A stretch of 64,000 bases of DNA from JAFMDF01 sp965277445. GTDB taxonomy: Bacteria; Bacteroidota; Bacteroidia; Chitinophagales; Saprospiraceae. Of this stretch, positions 35,560-44,267 are shown one piece after another. The notes below the pieces were generated by a model. It did not search any database. It worked only from the letters and a program-made list of their open reading frames with translations, and was not told the DNA's origin. Location: contig CBDICY010000032.1 of the NCBI GenBank assembly GCA_965277445.1, forward strand, positions 372,001 to 436,000. The letters are read 5' to 3'. A program made the position numbers and the translations under genes. Positions within the stretch are counted from its first letter, which is position 1. Each line of letters starts with the position of its first letter.

Positions 35560-36225
35560 TCATTGGACTTGCATGCCGTCAAAAAGGCGTACTAAACGAT
35601 TCGTCCGCTTCGCCATATTCTCATCATGCGTCACCATCACTACCGTTGCATTATCCTGTTGATTTAAATTCAATAAAATATCCATAATTTCATTACCCAT
35701 CACACTATCCAAATTTCCTGTTGGTTCATCTGCAAGGATAAGCGCAGGTCGCCCAACAATTGCTCTAGCAATCGCAACTCTTTGTTTTTGTCCACCCGAT
35801 AATTGGGAAGGAAAATGCTGCATTCGATTGGCTAAACCTACTTTTTCTAAAGCGGCAGTTGCTAGTTCTCTTCGTTGTTTAGCCGTAGATTTTCGATAAA
35901 TTAATGGCAGTTCCACATTATCAATCACCGATAAATCGTTTATCAAATGAAAGCTTTGGAAGATGAAACCGATGTTTTGATTTCTAAAAGCAGCTAATTG
36001 TTTATCCGAATGTTTTTTGAAATCCGACCCTGCAATTTGGACTTGTCCTTCGGAGGGTTCGTCCAGTAAACCTATGATGTTTAACAAGGTGCTTTTTCCG
36101 CAACCTGATGGACCCATAATGGATAGGAATTCGCCCTTTTCGACGGATAAATTAATGTTGTTTAGGGCAACTGTTTCTATAGTCTTGGTGCGATAGACTT
36201 TTTCGATGTTTTGTAATTGTATCAT
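35560..36225 (-). CDS. ABC transporter ATP-binding protein, LolD/MacB type
   Basis: A 221-residue ATPase. Walker A GPSGCGKST is at 38-46, the signature LSGGQKQR at 142-149, Walker B ALILADE at 161-167 and the D-loop NLDS just after. HDENMAKRTNRLVRLFDG ends the protein. The family energises FtsX-type permeases that move lipoproteins, peptides or antibiotics across the envelope. It precedes the two permease genes and follows the TolC gene. Confidence 0.95.
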   Translation of the reverse strand: MIQLQNIEKVYRTKTIETVALNNINLSVEKGEFLSIMGPSGCGKSTLLNIIGLLDEPSEGQVQIAGSDFKKHSDKQLAAFRNQNIGFIFQSFHLINDLSVIDNVELPLIYRKSTAKQRRELATAALEKVGLANRMQHFPSQLSGGQKQRVAIARAIVGRPALILADEPTGNLDSVMGNEIMDILLNLNQQDNATVVMVTHDENMAKRTNRLVRLFDGMQVQ

Positions 36226-36262
36226 ATTGATTAAGTTTTTATTTTTTAAAAGGTGTTTTTTA

Positions 36263-36297
36263 AACGCTGATTTCGCTGATTATTATGATTTTTTATG
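36263..36297. repeat. Dispersed 35-bp repeat, copy 2
   Basis: AACGCTGATTTCGCTGATTA then TTATGATTTTTTATG, related to the copies at 30209-30243 and 37880-37914. It is followed by aacaggatt words and lies in the spacer between the TolC and ATPase genes. Confidence 0.75.
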
Positions 36298-36402
36298 TTT
36301 TTACAGGATGACAAGATTATTCAGAATTAACAGGATTTGAAATAGGACTTAAAAAATCCGTCTTTATCCGTTCAATCTGTTTAAACCTGTTGTCCATCCT
36401 AC

Positions 36403-37866
36403 CTAATTAGCTGTATAAATAATCTTCCGCTGTGCTTCAAAATCGTACAATGTTTTTACACGAATCGTCAACCAAGTACTCCAAAAATCCCGAAGTGAAA
36501 AAATATAATCCCGTTTAGCTTGGTCTTTTTCCTGTAAGGCAATCGTCAAATCCGTAATACTTAAATTACCAATAAAAAAGCGATTCTTGGCAATTTCGTA
36601 GCGTTCTGCCGCAATTTCATCTGCTTCTTTGGATAAGGCTAACTGGTCCTTTAGCATATTACAAAGTGTAATCAAGGTATAAATTTCCTCCTCAAAAACA
36701 ATGCGGTCTTGTTCTACTTCGTATTCAACTAATTGCTTGTTGGCTTTGGCGGTTTCCATCCGAGATTTAGAACGCCCCCAATCCATAATGGGTATTTCAA
36801 AACCTATTTGGATAGTCTCTCTATCTTGTGGACTTTTATATACATCGGTTATATTTTTAGCGGTATTAGACAAACCAAAAGCCGCAAAAATATGAGCTTG
36901 AAAACCATTTTCTCCTTTTGCTTTCGCCACGCCCCTTTCCGCTTCTAAGCTTCTTCTCTTAAACCCTATGGCAGCCCCTCGATTCACAAAAGCTTCTTGT
37001 AAAGCTCGGTCGGTATTGATTTGTAAATCGGGAATAGTCGTTGGTAAAACCAATTCAATAGCGGCTGCATCTCGATAAGCGATATATGATTTTAACTGCA
37101 AATCGGCTACTTCTAAATTTTGCTCAGCCCTCGCCGATGATTTTTTAGATTGTAACACCCCTAAACGCAATTGCAATAAATCATTTTTTGAAATTTTGCC
37201 TAAATCAAATCGTTCTAAGGCTATTTTATAAATCGTATCATTATTACTTAAATTGCTTTGCGCTATTTGTCGATTGACTTGGGCGATCAAAAATTCAAAA
37301 AAGCGATTGGCGGCGGTTAGTCCTATATTTTCTAAATTTTCGATGTATTCCTGTTTCGATTCTTCAAAGCGTAATGGTTCTGTTTTTTTGTCCCATTTTA
37401 AGGGATTAAATGCAAATAATGGTTGCTCGATTCCAATACCAATTGGTAAACCATTATACAAACTAAAGTCTCTATCAAAATCATCAAAGCGTTGTAATTG
37501 AGAATTGACAAAAACGGTTGCGCCCGATGCGGCAATGGTCTGACTTAAGGAAAAGGTTAAGTCTGAATTATTATTGGTGACAGACCTAAATTCAATCGTT
37601 CCATCAGGTTGTAAGACTTCTTGAAAGGTTCGATTAAAGTTGGGTAAAGTGCCACTTAGCGTTAGTTGCGGCTTATAATTTGATAAGTAACTCTTGTATT
37701 GCCAGTAGGATGTTTCTTTTTGGGTACTGGCTTGTTTGGCGGATATAGATTGACCTTTTGCGAGTTCAATTACTTGATTTAAGGACAATTGAATAGTCTT
37801 TTCTTGTGCTATTAAGTTGATAGCAACTAGAAGATTGAAAACGATATATAAATAAATTTGCTTCAA
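36403..37866 (-). CDS. TolC-family outer membrane efflux protein
   Basis: A 487-residue outer-membrane channel subunit. A signal peptide ends at about residue 20 (NLIAQ). Two OEP repeats with long alpha-helical segments follow (for example about 180-260 and 390-450), interrupted by beta strands such as SNNDLTFSLSQTIAASG. The length is typical. It lies 77 bp downstream of the adaptor gene and upstream of the ABC ATPase, giving the complete MacA-MacB-TolC type architecture. Confidence 0.92.
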   Translation of the reverse strand: MKQIYLYIVFNLLVAINLIAQEKTIQLSLNQVIELAKGQSISAKQASTQKETSYWQYKSYLSNYKPQLTLSGTLPNFNRTFQEVLQPDGTIEFRSVTNNNSDLTFSLSQTIAASGATVFVNSQLQRFDDFDRDFSLYNGLPIGIGIEQPLFAFNPLKWDKKTEPLRFEESKQEYIENLENIGLTAANRFFEFLIAQVNRQIAQSNLSNNDTIYKIALERFDLGKISKNDLLQLRLGVLQSKKSSARAEQNLEVADLQLKSYIAYRDAAAIELVLPTTIPDLQINTDRALQEAFVNRGAAIGFKRRSLEAERGVAKAKGENGFQAHIFAAFGLSNTAKNITDVYKSPQDRETIQIGFEIPIMDWGRSKSRMETAKANKQLVEYEVEQDRIVFEEEIYTLITLCNMLKDQLALSKEADEIAAERYEIAKNRFFIGNLSITDLTIALQEKDQAKRDYIFSLRDFWSTWLTIRVKTLYDFEAQRKIIYTAN

Positions 37867-37879
37867 TGTTTTATTTTTT

Positions 37880-37914
37880 GACGCTGATTGCGCTGATTTT
37901 TATGATTTTTTATG
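37880..37914. repeat. Dispersed 35-bp repeat, copy 3
   Basis: GACGCTGATTGCGCTGATTT then TTATGATTTTTTATG, nearly identical to 30209-30243. It lies between the adaptor and TolC genes. Confidence 0.8.
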
Positions 37915-37943
37915 CTTTCCTTTTACACACAATTCATCGTTCA

Positions 37944-39188
37944 TCATTCAATAACTATCTCTTCTAAATGCACATAATCCTTCATATCTGTAATAATCAC
38001 CTCCTCGCCTGCTTTCAGGTTATCTAATATTTCCACATAATCGAAATTAGAAAGTCCTACGCTCACCTCCCTTCGCTTGGCAATGCCGTTTTCAATAACG
38101 TAAATCATTTGCTGCTTTCGACCTTTAAAGATAGGACCGTTAGCGATTCGAATAGTATTATTTCTGGCGTCCGTAATTAAGAATATTTCGACTTTTAAAT
38201 TGGGGCGCAATAATTCGTGATTCGGCTCTTGCAACTGAACCACAAATTGTATCACGCCATCTGCCACAGTCGGTTTGATATTGCTAATTAGGCCTCTTAA
38301 ATCTTGTTCGTTGATTCGAATAATGGCTGCTTGCCCAATATGAATTTTTTCTCCATAAATATCTGAAATAGCACCTTCTACTCTAAAACTAGCTAAGTCT
38401 GCTACCTTTGCCAAAGCTTCTCCTTCATTCACCGTTGTGCCTATATTTTCATTCACCCAAGTCAATACGCCTGGTCTAGACGCAACTACTTCTGCCTGTT
38501 CTAATTTTCTAGCAAATTCTTTTAAATCTTTACTTTGAATCGCTAATTGTAATTCCACTTCTTTCAAATCACTTGTGACGGATTGTTGTTTATAAGCTAA
38601 ATCACTTTCTAATTGCTTTTTCTCTAGTTCTGCTATTTCTAAATTGAGGTTGACTTTTTCCATCGCTTCTTCTGTTCCTCCGCCAATAGTCACCAATCGT
38701 TTGGCATCTTCTAAATCTGCTTTTAAGCCATTGATGCGCAAACCTTTGATTTCATTATTAATTTTTAAATCATATAAGTTTTTATCTAATTGTAATTTTA
38801 ATTGGACAATGCTATTTTTTTTCAGGGCTAATTCATCATCTAATTTTGCTTTGGTCAATAAAGCAAATTCTTTATTTAAGACTAGAATGGGTTGATTTGG
38901 TTGGACGGTACTCCCGACGGGAATCAATACTTCTTGGACTGCTGCTTGAATGGAACTCGTAATGACTTGCTCAAACTCTGGTAAGATTTCTCCTGAAGCG
39001 GTAATCGTATTTTCAATAGTTCCTGCTTCTGCTATTGCTGTTCTAAATTTAGTGGTGCTTAAAGAAGTAGTTAGAGAGGTTCTGAAAAAATATATCCCTA
39101 CTCCTAGTAGAACAATAAGTAACAGTCCAAAAAAAATATTTCGGTTGCGTTGCTCTTGTATGATGTTATCAGATAATTCTCTATCCAT
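37944..39188 (-). CDS. HlyD/MacA-type periplasmic adaptor
   Basis: A 414-residue membrane-fusion protein. An N-terminal anchor helix (about 16-34, NIFFGLLLIVLLGVGIYFF) precedes a lipoyl half-motif, a long coiled-coil hairpin (about 110-225, KKNSIVQLKLQLDKNLYD and EKKQLESDLAYKQQS), the second lipoyl half (ASRPGVLTWVNENIGTTVNEG) and beta-barrel domains. It links the ABC permease to TolC. It is the first gene of the leftward block, with a sigma-54-like promoter 50 bp upstream and an 18-bp palindrome further upstream. Confidence 0.93.
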   Translation of the reverse strand: MDRELSDNIIQEQRNRNIFFGLLLIVLLGVGIYFFRTSLTTSLSTTKFRTAIAEAGTIENTITASGEILPEFEQVITSSIQAAVQEVLIPVGSTVQPNQPILVLNKEFALLTKAKLDDELALKKNSIVQLKLQLDKNLYDLKINNEIKGLRINGLKADLEDAKRLVTIGGGTEEAMEKVNLNLEIAELEKKQLESDLAYKQQSVTSDLKEVELQLAIQSKDLKEFARKLEQAEVVASRPGVLTWVNENIGTTVNEGEALAKVADLASFRVEGAISDIYGEKIHIGQAAIIRINEQDLRGLISNIKPTVADGVIQFVVQLQEPNHELLRPNLKVEIFLITDARNNTIRIANGPIFKGRKQQMIYVIENGIAKRREVSVGLSNFDYVEILDNLKAGEEVIITDMKDYVHLEEIVIE

Positions 39189-39237
39189 TGTTTACTTTTT
39201 TGAAGCCAAATAAAGTCGAACGATTATGTTATCATAA

Positions 39238-39255
39238 ATCCAAGAGGCGTGCCAA
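39238..39255 (-). promoter_or_regulatory. Sigma-54-type promoter of the efflux operon
   Basis: The minus strand reads TTGGCACGCCTCTTGGAT. The -24 element TGGCACG is perfect and is followed after 4 bp by TTGGA, one base from the usual TTGCW of the -12 element. The spacing is correct and it lies 50 bp before the adaptor start codon. A matching sigma-54 activator is encoded in the same block. Confidence 0.65.
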
Positions 39256-39325
39256 GTTACAAATTACTGATTATCAATAATTTATAATTATTTTCTATTT
39301 TTTAAGTGTTTTAGAAACGAACGGG

Positions 39326-39343
39326 GTGTTCGATATCGAACAC
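39326..39343. promoter_or_regulatory. 18-bp perfect palindrome, candidate enhancer site
   Basis: GTGTTCGATATCGAACAC is perfectly symmetric. It lies about 70-105 bp upstream of the sigma-54-like promoter, the distance normally used by NtrC-family activators. It is a candidate binding site of the response regulator encoded at 30246-31610. Confidence 0.5.
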
Positions 39344-39463
39344 ATTTAAAATACAGGATGATCCGATGTTTTTAAATGGGTGAAGCAGTATGAATTTTTC
39401 TGGATTGATAAATTGGATAAATTAGATGATTATTTGGATAAAACAAGTTAAGCTTTTTCACCG

Positions 39464-39500
39464 ACAGCTCGTCGGACGACTTTGTCGTCCGATGAGCTGT
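39464..39500. repeat. Hairpin repeat, copy 1
   Basis: ACAGCTCGTCGGACGAC pairs with GTCGTCCGATGAGCTGT at 16 of 17 positions around a 3-base loop. A related hairpin lies at 49026-49054. Confidence 0.75.
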
Positions 39501-39781
39501 TCTATTTTAAATTGCCGCCCACCTGACATTTCAACTCCTACATTTCGCTAGTATTTTACACATTGGCGTTTTTTACATTTGAGATACCTCCGCATCAAAA
39601 CCTTTGTGCTACTTTAGCCATCTCAATATCCTAGATATTTTTATCAAGCAACACATACTGTTTAAAAATCAACCATTACCTAGACTTTGTAGTAGGCAGT
39701 TCGCAATAGGCAGTTTACCGTAATAAAACTGTTTTCATAGTGTAATCAACCCTATTTCAAGGTCAAAAAAATTAAACAGTT

Positions 39782-41230
39782 ATGACAAAAAGAGACCTAC
39801 TACTACCAATTTTATTATTGTTCTTCGTACAAATTTGTACTGCGCAACACACTTATTGCGGACACCAAAGAGCAATGAATCAACTGGCAACCCAGTATCC
39901 AACTTTCCAAAAATCAGTTCAACAAACTTTTGCGGAAGCTCAAAGAACGCGTGCTACTAGCCGTTCTAATGAAGTACATCAAGTGCAAGTCGTTGTGCAT
40001 GTGGTGCATAATACGGACGTACAAAACATTCCTGACGAATTGATTCATGAGCAAATTGCTATCTTAAATGAAGATTTTCAAAGCCTAAATGCAGATCAAG
40101 CAAATGCAAGAGACATATATAAAGCTATTGCTGGCAATGCAGGTATTGAGTTTGTGTTAGCCACAACTGACCCTGATGGTAATCCTACTTCTGGCATTAC
40201 TCGCACAGAAACAGCTGTAGAAACTTTTGTTGATTTAGATTTAGATATTACTACGCTATTAGAAGCTGCGGCAGAATGTGGTTTGGATTTTACTTGCATC
40301 CAAGAAAAACTCTTAGTCGGTGGTTTGGAAGACGGTGCAGCCAATGGCGCCGTACAAATGGATGATGTGAAAAGAAGTGATAAAGGCGGCATCGACCCTT
40401 GGGATACCGATAGATACATTAATATTTGGGTCGCTAATTTAAATATTGACTTTTTAGGACAATCCATGCCCGCTATTTTAGGTTTTGCTTATCCACCAGC
40501 AGGCGCTCCGAATTGGCCAGCAGAAGTTTTTGAAGAAGATTTAGCTTCTATTGCTGGAGTCGTAATTCACCATGAAGCATTTGGTAGAAGCAATGCAGGA
40601 GAAGGTTTATTAGGCAACTTAGCAGATGGTGGTCGAACGACTACGCACGAAATGGGTCACTATTTTGGTTTACGTCATGTACATGGTGACGGTGGTTGTG
40701 ACGAAGATGATGGTATTTCTGATACACCTCCAGCAGATGCTAGTGTGCAAGCACAAGCTGATCCTGAAAACTTACCTGTTTGTGCAGAACTCTATAGCAG
40801 TATCAATACTTGTGATTCGGATGATTTACCAGATATGGTAGAAAATTATATGGACTATAACGCCATCACTTGCCAAAATTTATTCACCCAAGAACAAGTG
40901 GATATTATGCGAGCGATGTTAGAAGGACCAAGAGGTGGTTTGATTGGACAAATGAGTACAACTAGTACTGCGGAAGAAATTGCAGCTACTCAAGGCTTTG
41001 ATGTCTATCCGAATCCAACTGCTGGTACTTTAAACTTATCTTTAGCGGGTTATAATATCGCCGATTTCCAAGTTCGAGTACAAAATATTTTAGGTGCAGA
41101 AGTTGCGGTAAATGTTACTAGAAGCAATACGCAAATTGATATGAGCCAGTTGAATAACGGCGTTTATTTAGTGAACTTGGTGAAGGAAGATTTGCAAATT
41201 GTTAAGAAAGTTTCTGTACTTACACAATAA
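39782..41230 (+). CDS. M43 (pappalysin-like) metalloprotease with T9SS sorting domain
   Basis: A 482-residue secreted zinc protease. A signal peptide ends near residue 21 (CTAQ), followed by a likely propeptide to about residue 65. The zinc site HEMGHYFGLRH is at 289-299 and the Met-turn segment is VENYMDYNA, which together define the metzincin family M43. Cys-rich loops (GDGGCDEDDG, LPVCAEL, SSINTCDSD) surround it. Residues about 405-482 form a T9SS sorting domain (GFDVYPNPTAGTL and terminal VKKVSVLTQ). It is likely exported to degrade external proteins. A terminator follows at 41317-41345. Confidence 0.93.
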   Translation: MTKRDLLLPILLLFFVQICTAQHTYCGHQRAMNQLATQYPTFQKSVQQTFAEAQRTRATSRSNEVHQVQVVVHVVHNTDVQNIPDELIHEQIAILNEDFQSLNADQANARDIYKAIAGNAGIEFVLATTDPDGNPTSGITRTETAVETFVDLDLDITTLLEAAAECGLDFTCIQEKLLVGGLEDGAANGAVQMDDVKRSDKGGIDPWDTDRYINIWVANLNIDFLGQSMPAILGFAYPPAGAPNWPAEVFEEDLASIAGVVIHHEAFGRSNAGEGLLGNLADGGRTTTHEMGHYFGLRHVHGDGGCDEDDGISDTPPADASVQAQADPENLPVCAELYSSINTCDSDDLPDMVENYMDYNAITCQNLFTQEQVDIMRAMLEGPRGGLIGQMSTTSTAEEIAATQGFDVYPNPTAGTLNLSLAGYNIADFQVRVQNILGAEVAVNVTRSNTQIDMSQLNNGVYLVNLVKEDLQIVKKVSVLTQ

Positions 41231-41316
41231 CACCTATAAGATAAACAAAACTATGGTTTCAGCAGAACGCTAAAAACCAAACTTTACATTCTTGAATTAT
41301 TATTTAAAAAGGTTGG

Positions 41317-41345
41317 AGCAGGTAACAAACGTTGCCTGCTTTTTT
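41317..41345 (+). terminator. Terminator after the M43 protease gene
   Basis: AGCAGGTAAC pairs with GTTGCCTGCT and is followed by a T-run. Confidence 0.8.
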
Positions 41346-41400
41346 GTTTACAGGAAAAACAGGATTATCCTGGATTTACAGGATATACAACCAACCTTGA

Positions 41401-41445
41401 TTTGCTAAACCCGCCAGACTGTGTGCGGGCTGGTTTTCGGAATTT
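41401..41445. repeat. Dispersed 45-bp palindromic repeat, copy 2 (inverted)
   Basis: This is the reverse complement of 35511-35555 with three differences. It lies between the protease and ScyD-like genes. Confidence 0.85.
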
Positions 41446-41488
41446 AGTAAATCTCACACTCTAGTTTAAGATAAACCTAATTGAAAGT

Positions 41489-41515
41489 ACCTCCAAGCAG
41501 TTTTTTCTTGGAGGT
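41489..41515. terminator. Bidirectional terminator between convergent genes
   Basis: ACCTCCAAG pairs with CTTGGAGGT around a T-rich loop; it lies 10 bp beyond the stop of the ScyD-like gene. Confidence 0.7.
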
Positions 41516-41524
41516 CTTTTCTAA

Positions 41525-42850
41525 TTATCTTTTCACCATAATCTTCTTCGTCTCTACTTTTTCAGCACTATTCATTTGTAACAAATACATACCTGGATTT
41601 AAGCTTTCTACATCAATACGCTGCGTTCCAAAAGTAGCTAAATTGGCTTGTTCCAATATAATTCTACCAGAAACATCTGTAACTCGAAGCGTAGTCATTC
41701 CATTCAAATCTTGATTATTCCATTTAACTGTTAGTACATCGCTTACTGGATTTGGGAAAACAGATAAGTTTGTTTTTTGATCGATGGTCTGCGTTAAACT
41801 GGGCAGTTCATTTGTAGAAACTTTATTTCTAGGAACTACACCGGTCAATTGAAGCAAGCGACCTTGTCCTAGTTCCGTCACTAAAATATTTCCTCTATCA
41901 TCCAATCCTAATCCAGAAGCAGGACCAAAGCCTTCAGCAACTGTTTGTATATTTCCTCCTGCGCTATTAATTCGAGAAATTTTGGCTGATCCTTGAGCAA
42001 ATCCGGGGAAAGGATTAAACCCAAAAGTACCAAATTGTAAGGCGTATAAATCGCCTGTTCTTTTATCTCTTGCTAAGTCCGTGACGGTCGTCAAACCAGT
42101 AGCAAAAGTCGTTACTCTACCCTTATAATCTATCTCATAGATTTTGGCAGCACCTGGTGCAAAAGGAAAACCTGTTAATTGCGCCAAATAAAAACTATTA
42201 AAACCTTTGGAAATAATTTTAGTCGGTACCGCATCCGATACTGGAGGACCAAAAGGCAAAGGATTAGGGCTAGGTGGAATAACTGCAAATACAGATATTT
42301 TACTCGTTCTTTTATCCACTTTAAATACTCTATTTGCTCCAGCATCTGCTACATACATATTCCCCCAATGGTCTGTAGCCATGCTGTATGGATTACTATC
42401 ATTAACACCGTCCAAAGAAAGGGCATAGCTGGTAATGTCAATAGACTTAATCGCATCGGCAGGCGTTTTAGGAGCAGAATGCCCAATTCTAAATCCTCTA
42501 AAATTAAAAATCAGGATCCGTCCAAACTCTGATGTAGGGCCTTCACCTATAATTACGGCGACTTTATTATGTGGCAATTCAAACGTTCGCCAGGGGCCTC
42601 TGACATCTCTAGTGGCAGGACTAAAAAAAGAGGGTAAACCAGTAATAACGGTCTCTTTGTCGCCGTTGCGTTTAATAACGATAATTCGCCCATCATTAGC
42701 GCCTGTCCCTGATTCAGCCACCCAATGGTTTCCGAAAACATCGGTTTGAATACCTCCTGGCGCATCTAATCCGTCCGCAATTACAGAAAATTGAGCCTGA
42801 CCAAAAAAAGGTAATAAAAATAGTAGGAATACTAGATTAGTGATTCTCAT
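41525..42850 (-). CDS. ScyD/ScyE-like beta-propeller protein with T9SS sorting domain
   Basis: A 441-residue secreted protein. A signal peptide ends near residue 19 (FGQAQ). The body (about 20-345) has NHL/propeller-like strands with GLDAPGGIQTDVFGNHWVAE, MATDHWGNMYVADAGANRVF, DLARDKRTGDLYALQFG and GLGLDDRGNILVTELGQG. This arrangement is that of the ScyD/ScyE family, named from cyanobacterial scytonemin clusters but widespread with unknown roles. Residues about 360-441 form a T9SS sorting domain (SVFPNPVSDVLTV and terminal TKKIMVKR). No pigment genes are nearby, so scytonemin synthesis is not implied. Confidence 0.85.
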   Translation of the reverse strand: MRITNLVFLLFLLPFFGQAQFSVIADGLDAPGGIQTDVFGNHWVAESGTGANDGRIIVIKRNGDKETVITGLPSFFSPATRDVRGPWRTFELPHNKVAVIIGEGPTSEFGRILIFNFRGFRIGHSAPKTPADAIKSIDITSYALSLDGVNDSNPYSMATDHWGNMYVADAGANRVFKVDKRTSKISVFAVIPPSPNPLPFGPPVSDAVPTKIISKGFNSFYLAQLTGFPFAPGAAKIYEIDYKGRVTTFATGLTTVTDLARDKRTGDLYALQFGTFGFNPFPGFAQGSAKISRINSAGGNIQTVAEGFGPASGLGLDDRGNILVTELGQGRLLQLTGVVPRNKVSTNELPSLTQTIDQKTNLSVFPNPVSDVLTVKWNNQDLNGMTTLRVTDVSGRIILEQANLATFGTQRIDVESLNPGMYLLQMNSAEKVETKKIMVKR

Positions 42851-43232
42851 AATAATTTGTTTAATGAGGTTATGAAATTATAGTAGTAATTAAGTTTATT
42901 CTTTGGGAATGAAGTAGATAAATTTATTTGTAAGGCATTGATTATGAACACTATTAGGCATGGTCAAATATAACTTTATTTTAATGTTTTTCTAAAAAAA
43001 ACAGCCTCTTTTTTACATTTATGAGTATGAAAAATTGATTAACAAAACTTAAAAACAGGGAGGATTTTGTTAATTTAAATACAAATTCAAATTGTTATCA
43101 ATAAAAACTAACCATTCTTACAAAATTAGCTACTGTTTATAAATACATTATTTTTAATAATATTATTAAATTTTTTATAAATTAAAAAATGTTTAATCTT
43201 GCTAAAAAAGCTACATTTGCTAAAAAGATAAA
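42851..43232. other. AT-rich divergent promoter spacer
   Basis: No gene or clear repeat. It contains a -7-like box for the asparaginase gene and is otherwise very AT-rich. Confidence 0.45.
43212..43219 (+). promoter_or_regulatory. Possible -7 box of the asparaginase gene
   Basis: TACATTTG fits TAnnTTTG, only 14 bp before the start codon. It would give a very short leader, and there is no clear -33 box. Confidence 0.35.
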
Positions 43233-44267
43233 ATGAAATATACTTGCCTTTTGCTCTTATTACTCTGCTTAAATTCAATAGAAATGTCTGCTCAAAATAA
43301 TACTGTTGCCAAACCCAAAGTCCTTATTTTTACCACAGGTGGCACCATCGCTAGTATCAATGGTAAACCGATGATTGATGGCCCTGTTCTTGTACAAGCT
43401 GTTCCAGAATTGACGAATTATGCGGAGATAGAAGTTATTGAATTTAGTAAAATTGGATCTTCTCAGATGACGCCTGCTCATTGGTTAAAACTATCCAAAG
43501 AAATCAATAACATCTTGGCAAAAGATTCGACGGTTACAGGAATCCTCATTACACATGGCACCGATACGATGGAAGAAACCGCCTTCTTTTTAAACTTGAC
43601 CGTAAAATCTAAAAAACCCGTTATTCTAGTCGGTTCTATGCGTTCTAGCAATGAAATATCTGCGGATGGCCCAGCCAATTTATTAAATGCCGTCAGAGTA
43701 ACGATTGATAAAAAAGCGATTGGACAAGGAGTTTTGGTGGTTTTAAATGAACACATCGCTGCGGCGAGAAATGTGTTTAAAAATCATAATCGAAATGTGC
43801 ATACTTTTCAATCTCCTGAGTTGGGTTATTTAGGTTTTGTTGACCCTGATAAAGTTATTTTTTACCAAAAGGTTTTACACCCTCATACGGACCAAGCGGC
43901 ATTTGATATTCGACCATTAACTACTTTACCTAAGGTAGTCTTAGTACAAGATTATACGGGTTTTGATGCCACCATTTTGGATTATTTGTTTAGTCAGAAA
44001 ATTGATGGTTTGGTTGTCCAAACTTTTGCGGGTGGTCGGGCAAGTGCAGGCGTACGAAAAGGATTACAAAATGCGGCTAAAAGTGGTATTCCTGTCATCA
44101 TCGCTTCTGGTGTGCCAAATGGTCGAATTATTGGAACATCGCCTTATGATTTCCCTGCTATTTTTTCTAATGATTTTCGAGGAAATAAGGCTCGGATTTT
44201 ATTGATGCTTTGTTTGGCGGAGGGGATGGATATGGAAGAAGTTAAGGCTGCTTTTGAGGTGTATTAA
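43233..44267 (+). CDS. L-asparaginase, periplasmic type
   Basis: A 344-residue asparaginase that hydrolyses asparagine to aspartate and ammonia. A signal peptide (1-20, ending MSAQ) directs it to the periplasm. The first catalytic Thr is Thr38 in TTGGTIAS; the second triad is Thr110-Asp111 in HGTDTMEE with a Lys in ARNVFKNHN. Ser76/Ser77 (GSSQM) fit the substrate pocket. The length and order of motifs match bacterial type II asparaginases. Its stop is one base from the stop of the convergent DUF4276 gene. Confidence 0.93.
   Translation: MKYTCLLLLLLCLNSIEMSAQNNTVAKPKVLIFTTGGTIASINGKPMIDGPVLVQAVPELTNYAEIEVIEFSKIGSSQMTPAHWLKLSKEINNILAKDSTVTGILITHGTDTMEETAFFLNLTVKSKKPVILVGSMRSSNEISADGPANLLNAVRVTIDKKAIGQGVLVVLNEHIAAARNVFKNHNRNVHTFQSPELGYLGFVDPDKVIFYQKVLHPHTDQAAFDIRPLTTLPKVVLVQDYTGFDATILDYLFSQKIDGLVVQTFAGGRASAGVRKGLQNAAKSGIPVIIASGVPNGRIIGTSPYDFPAIFSNDFRGNKARILLMLCLAEGMDMEEVKAAFEVY

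Larger units (their letters stand above)
39189..39781. other. Regulatory spacer upstream of the efflux operon
   Basis: This gene-free divergent spacer holds the sigma-54-like promoter (39238-39255), the 18-bp palindrome (39326-39343), a hairpin repeat (39464-39500) and cagtaggcagtt words (39691-39718) before the protease gene. Confidence 0.6.
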
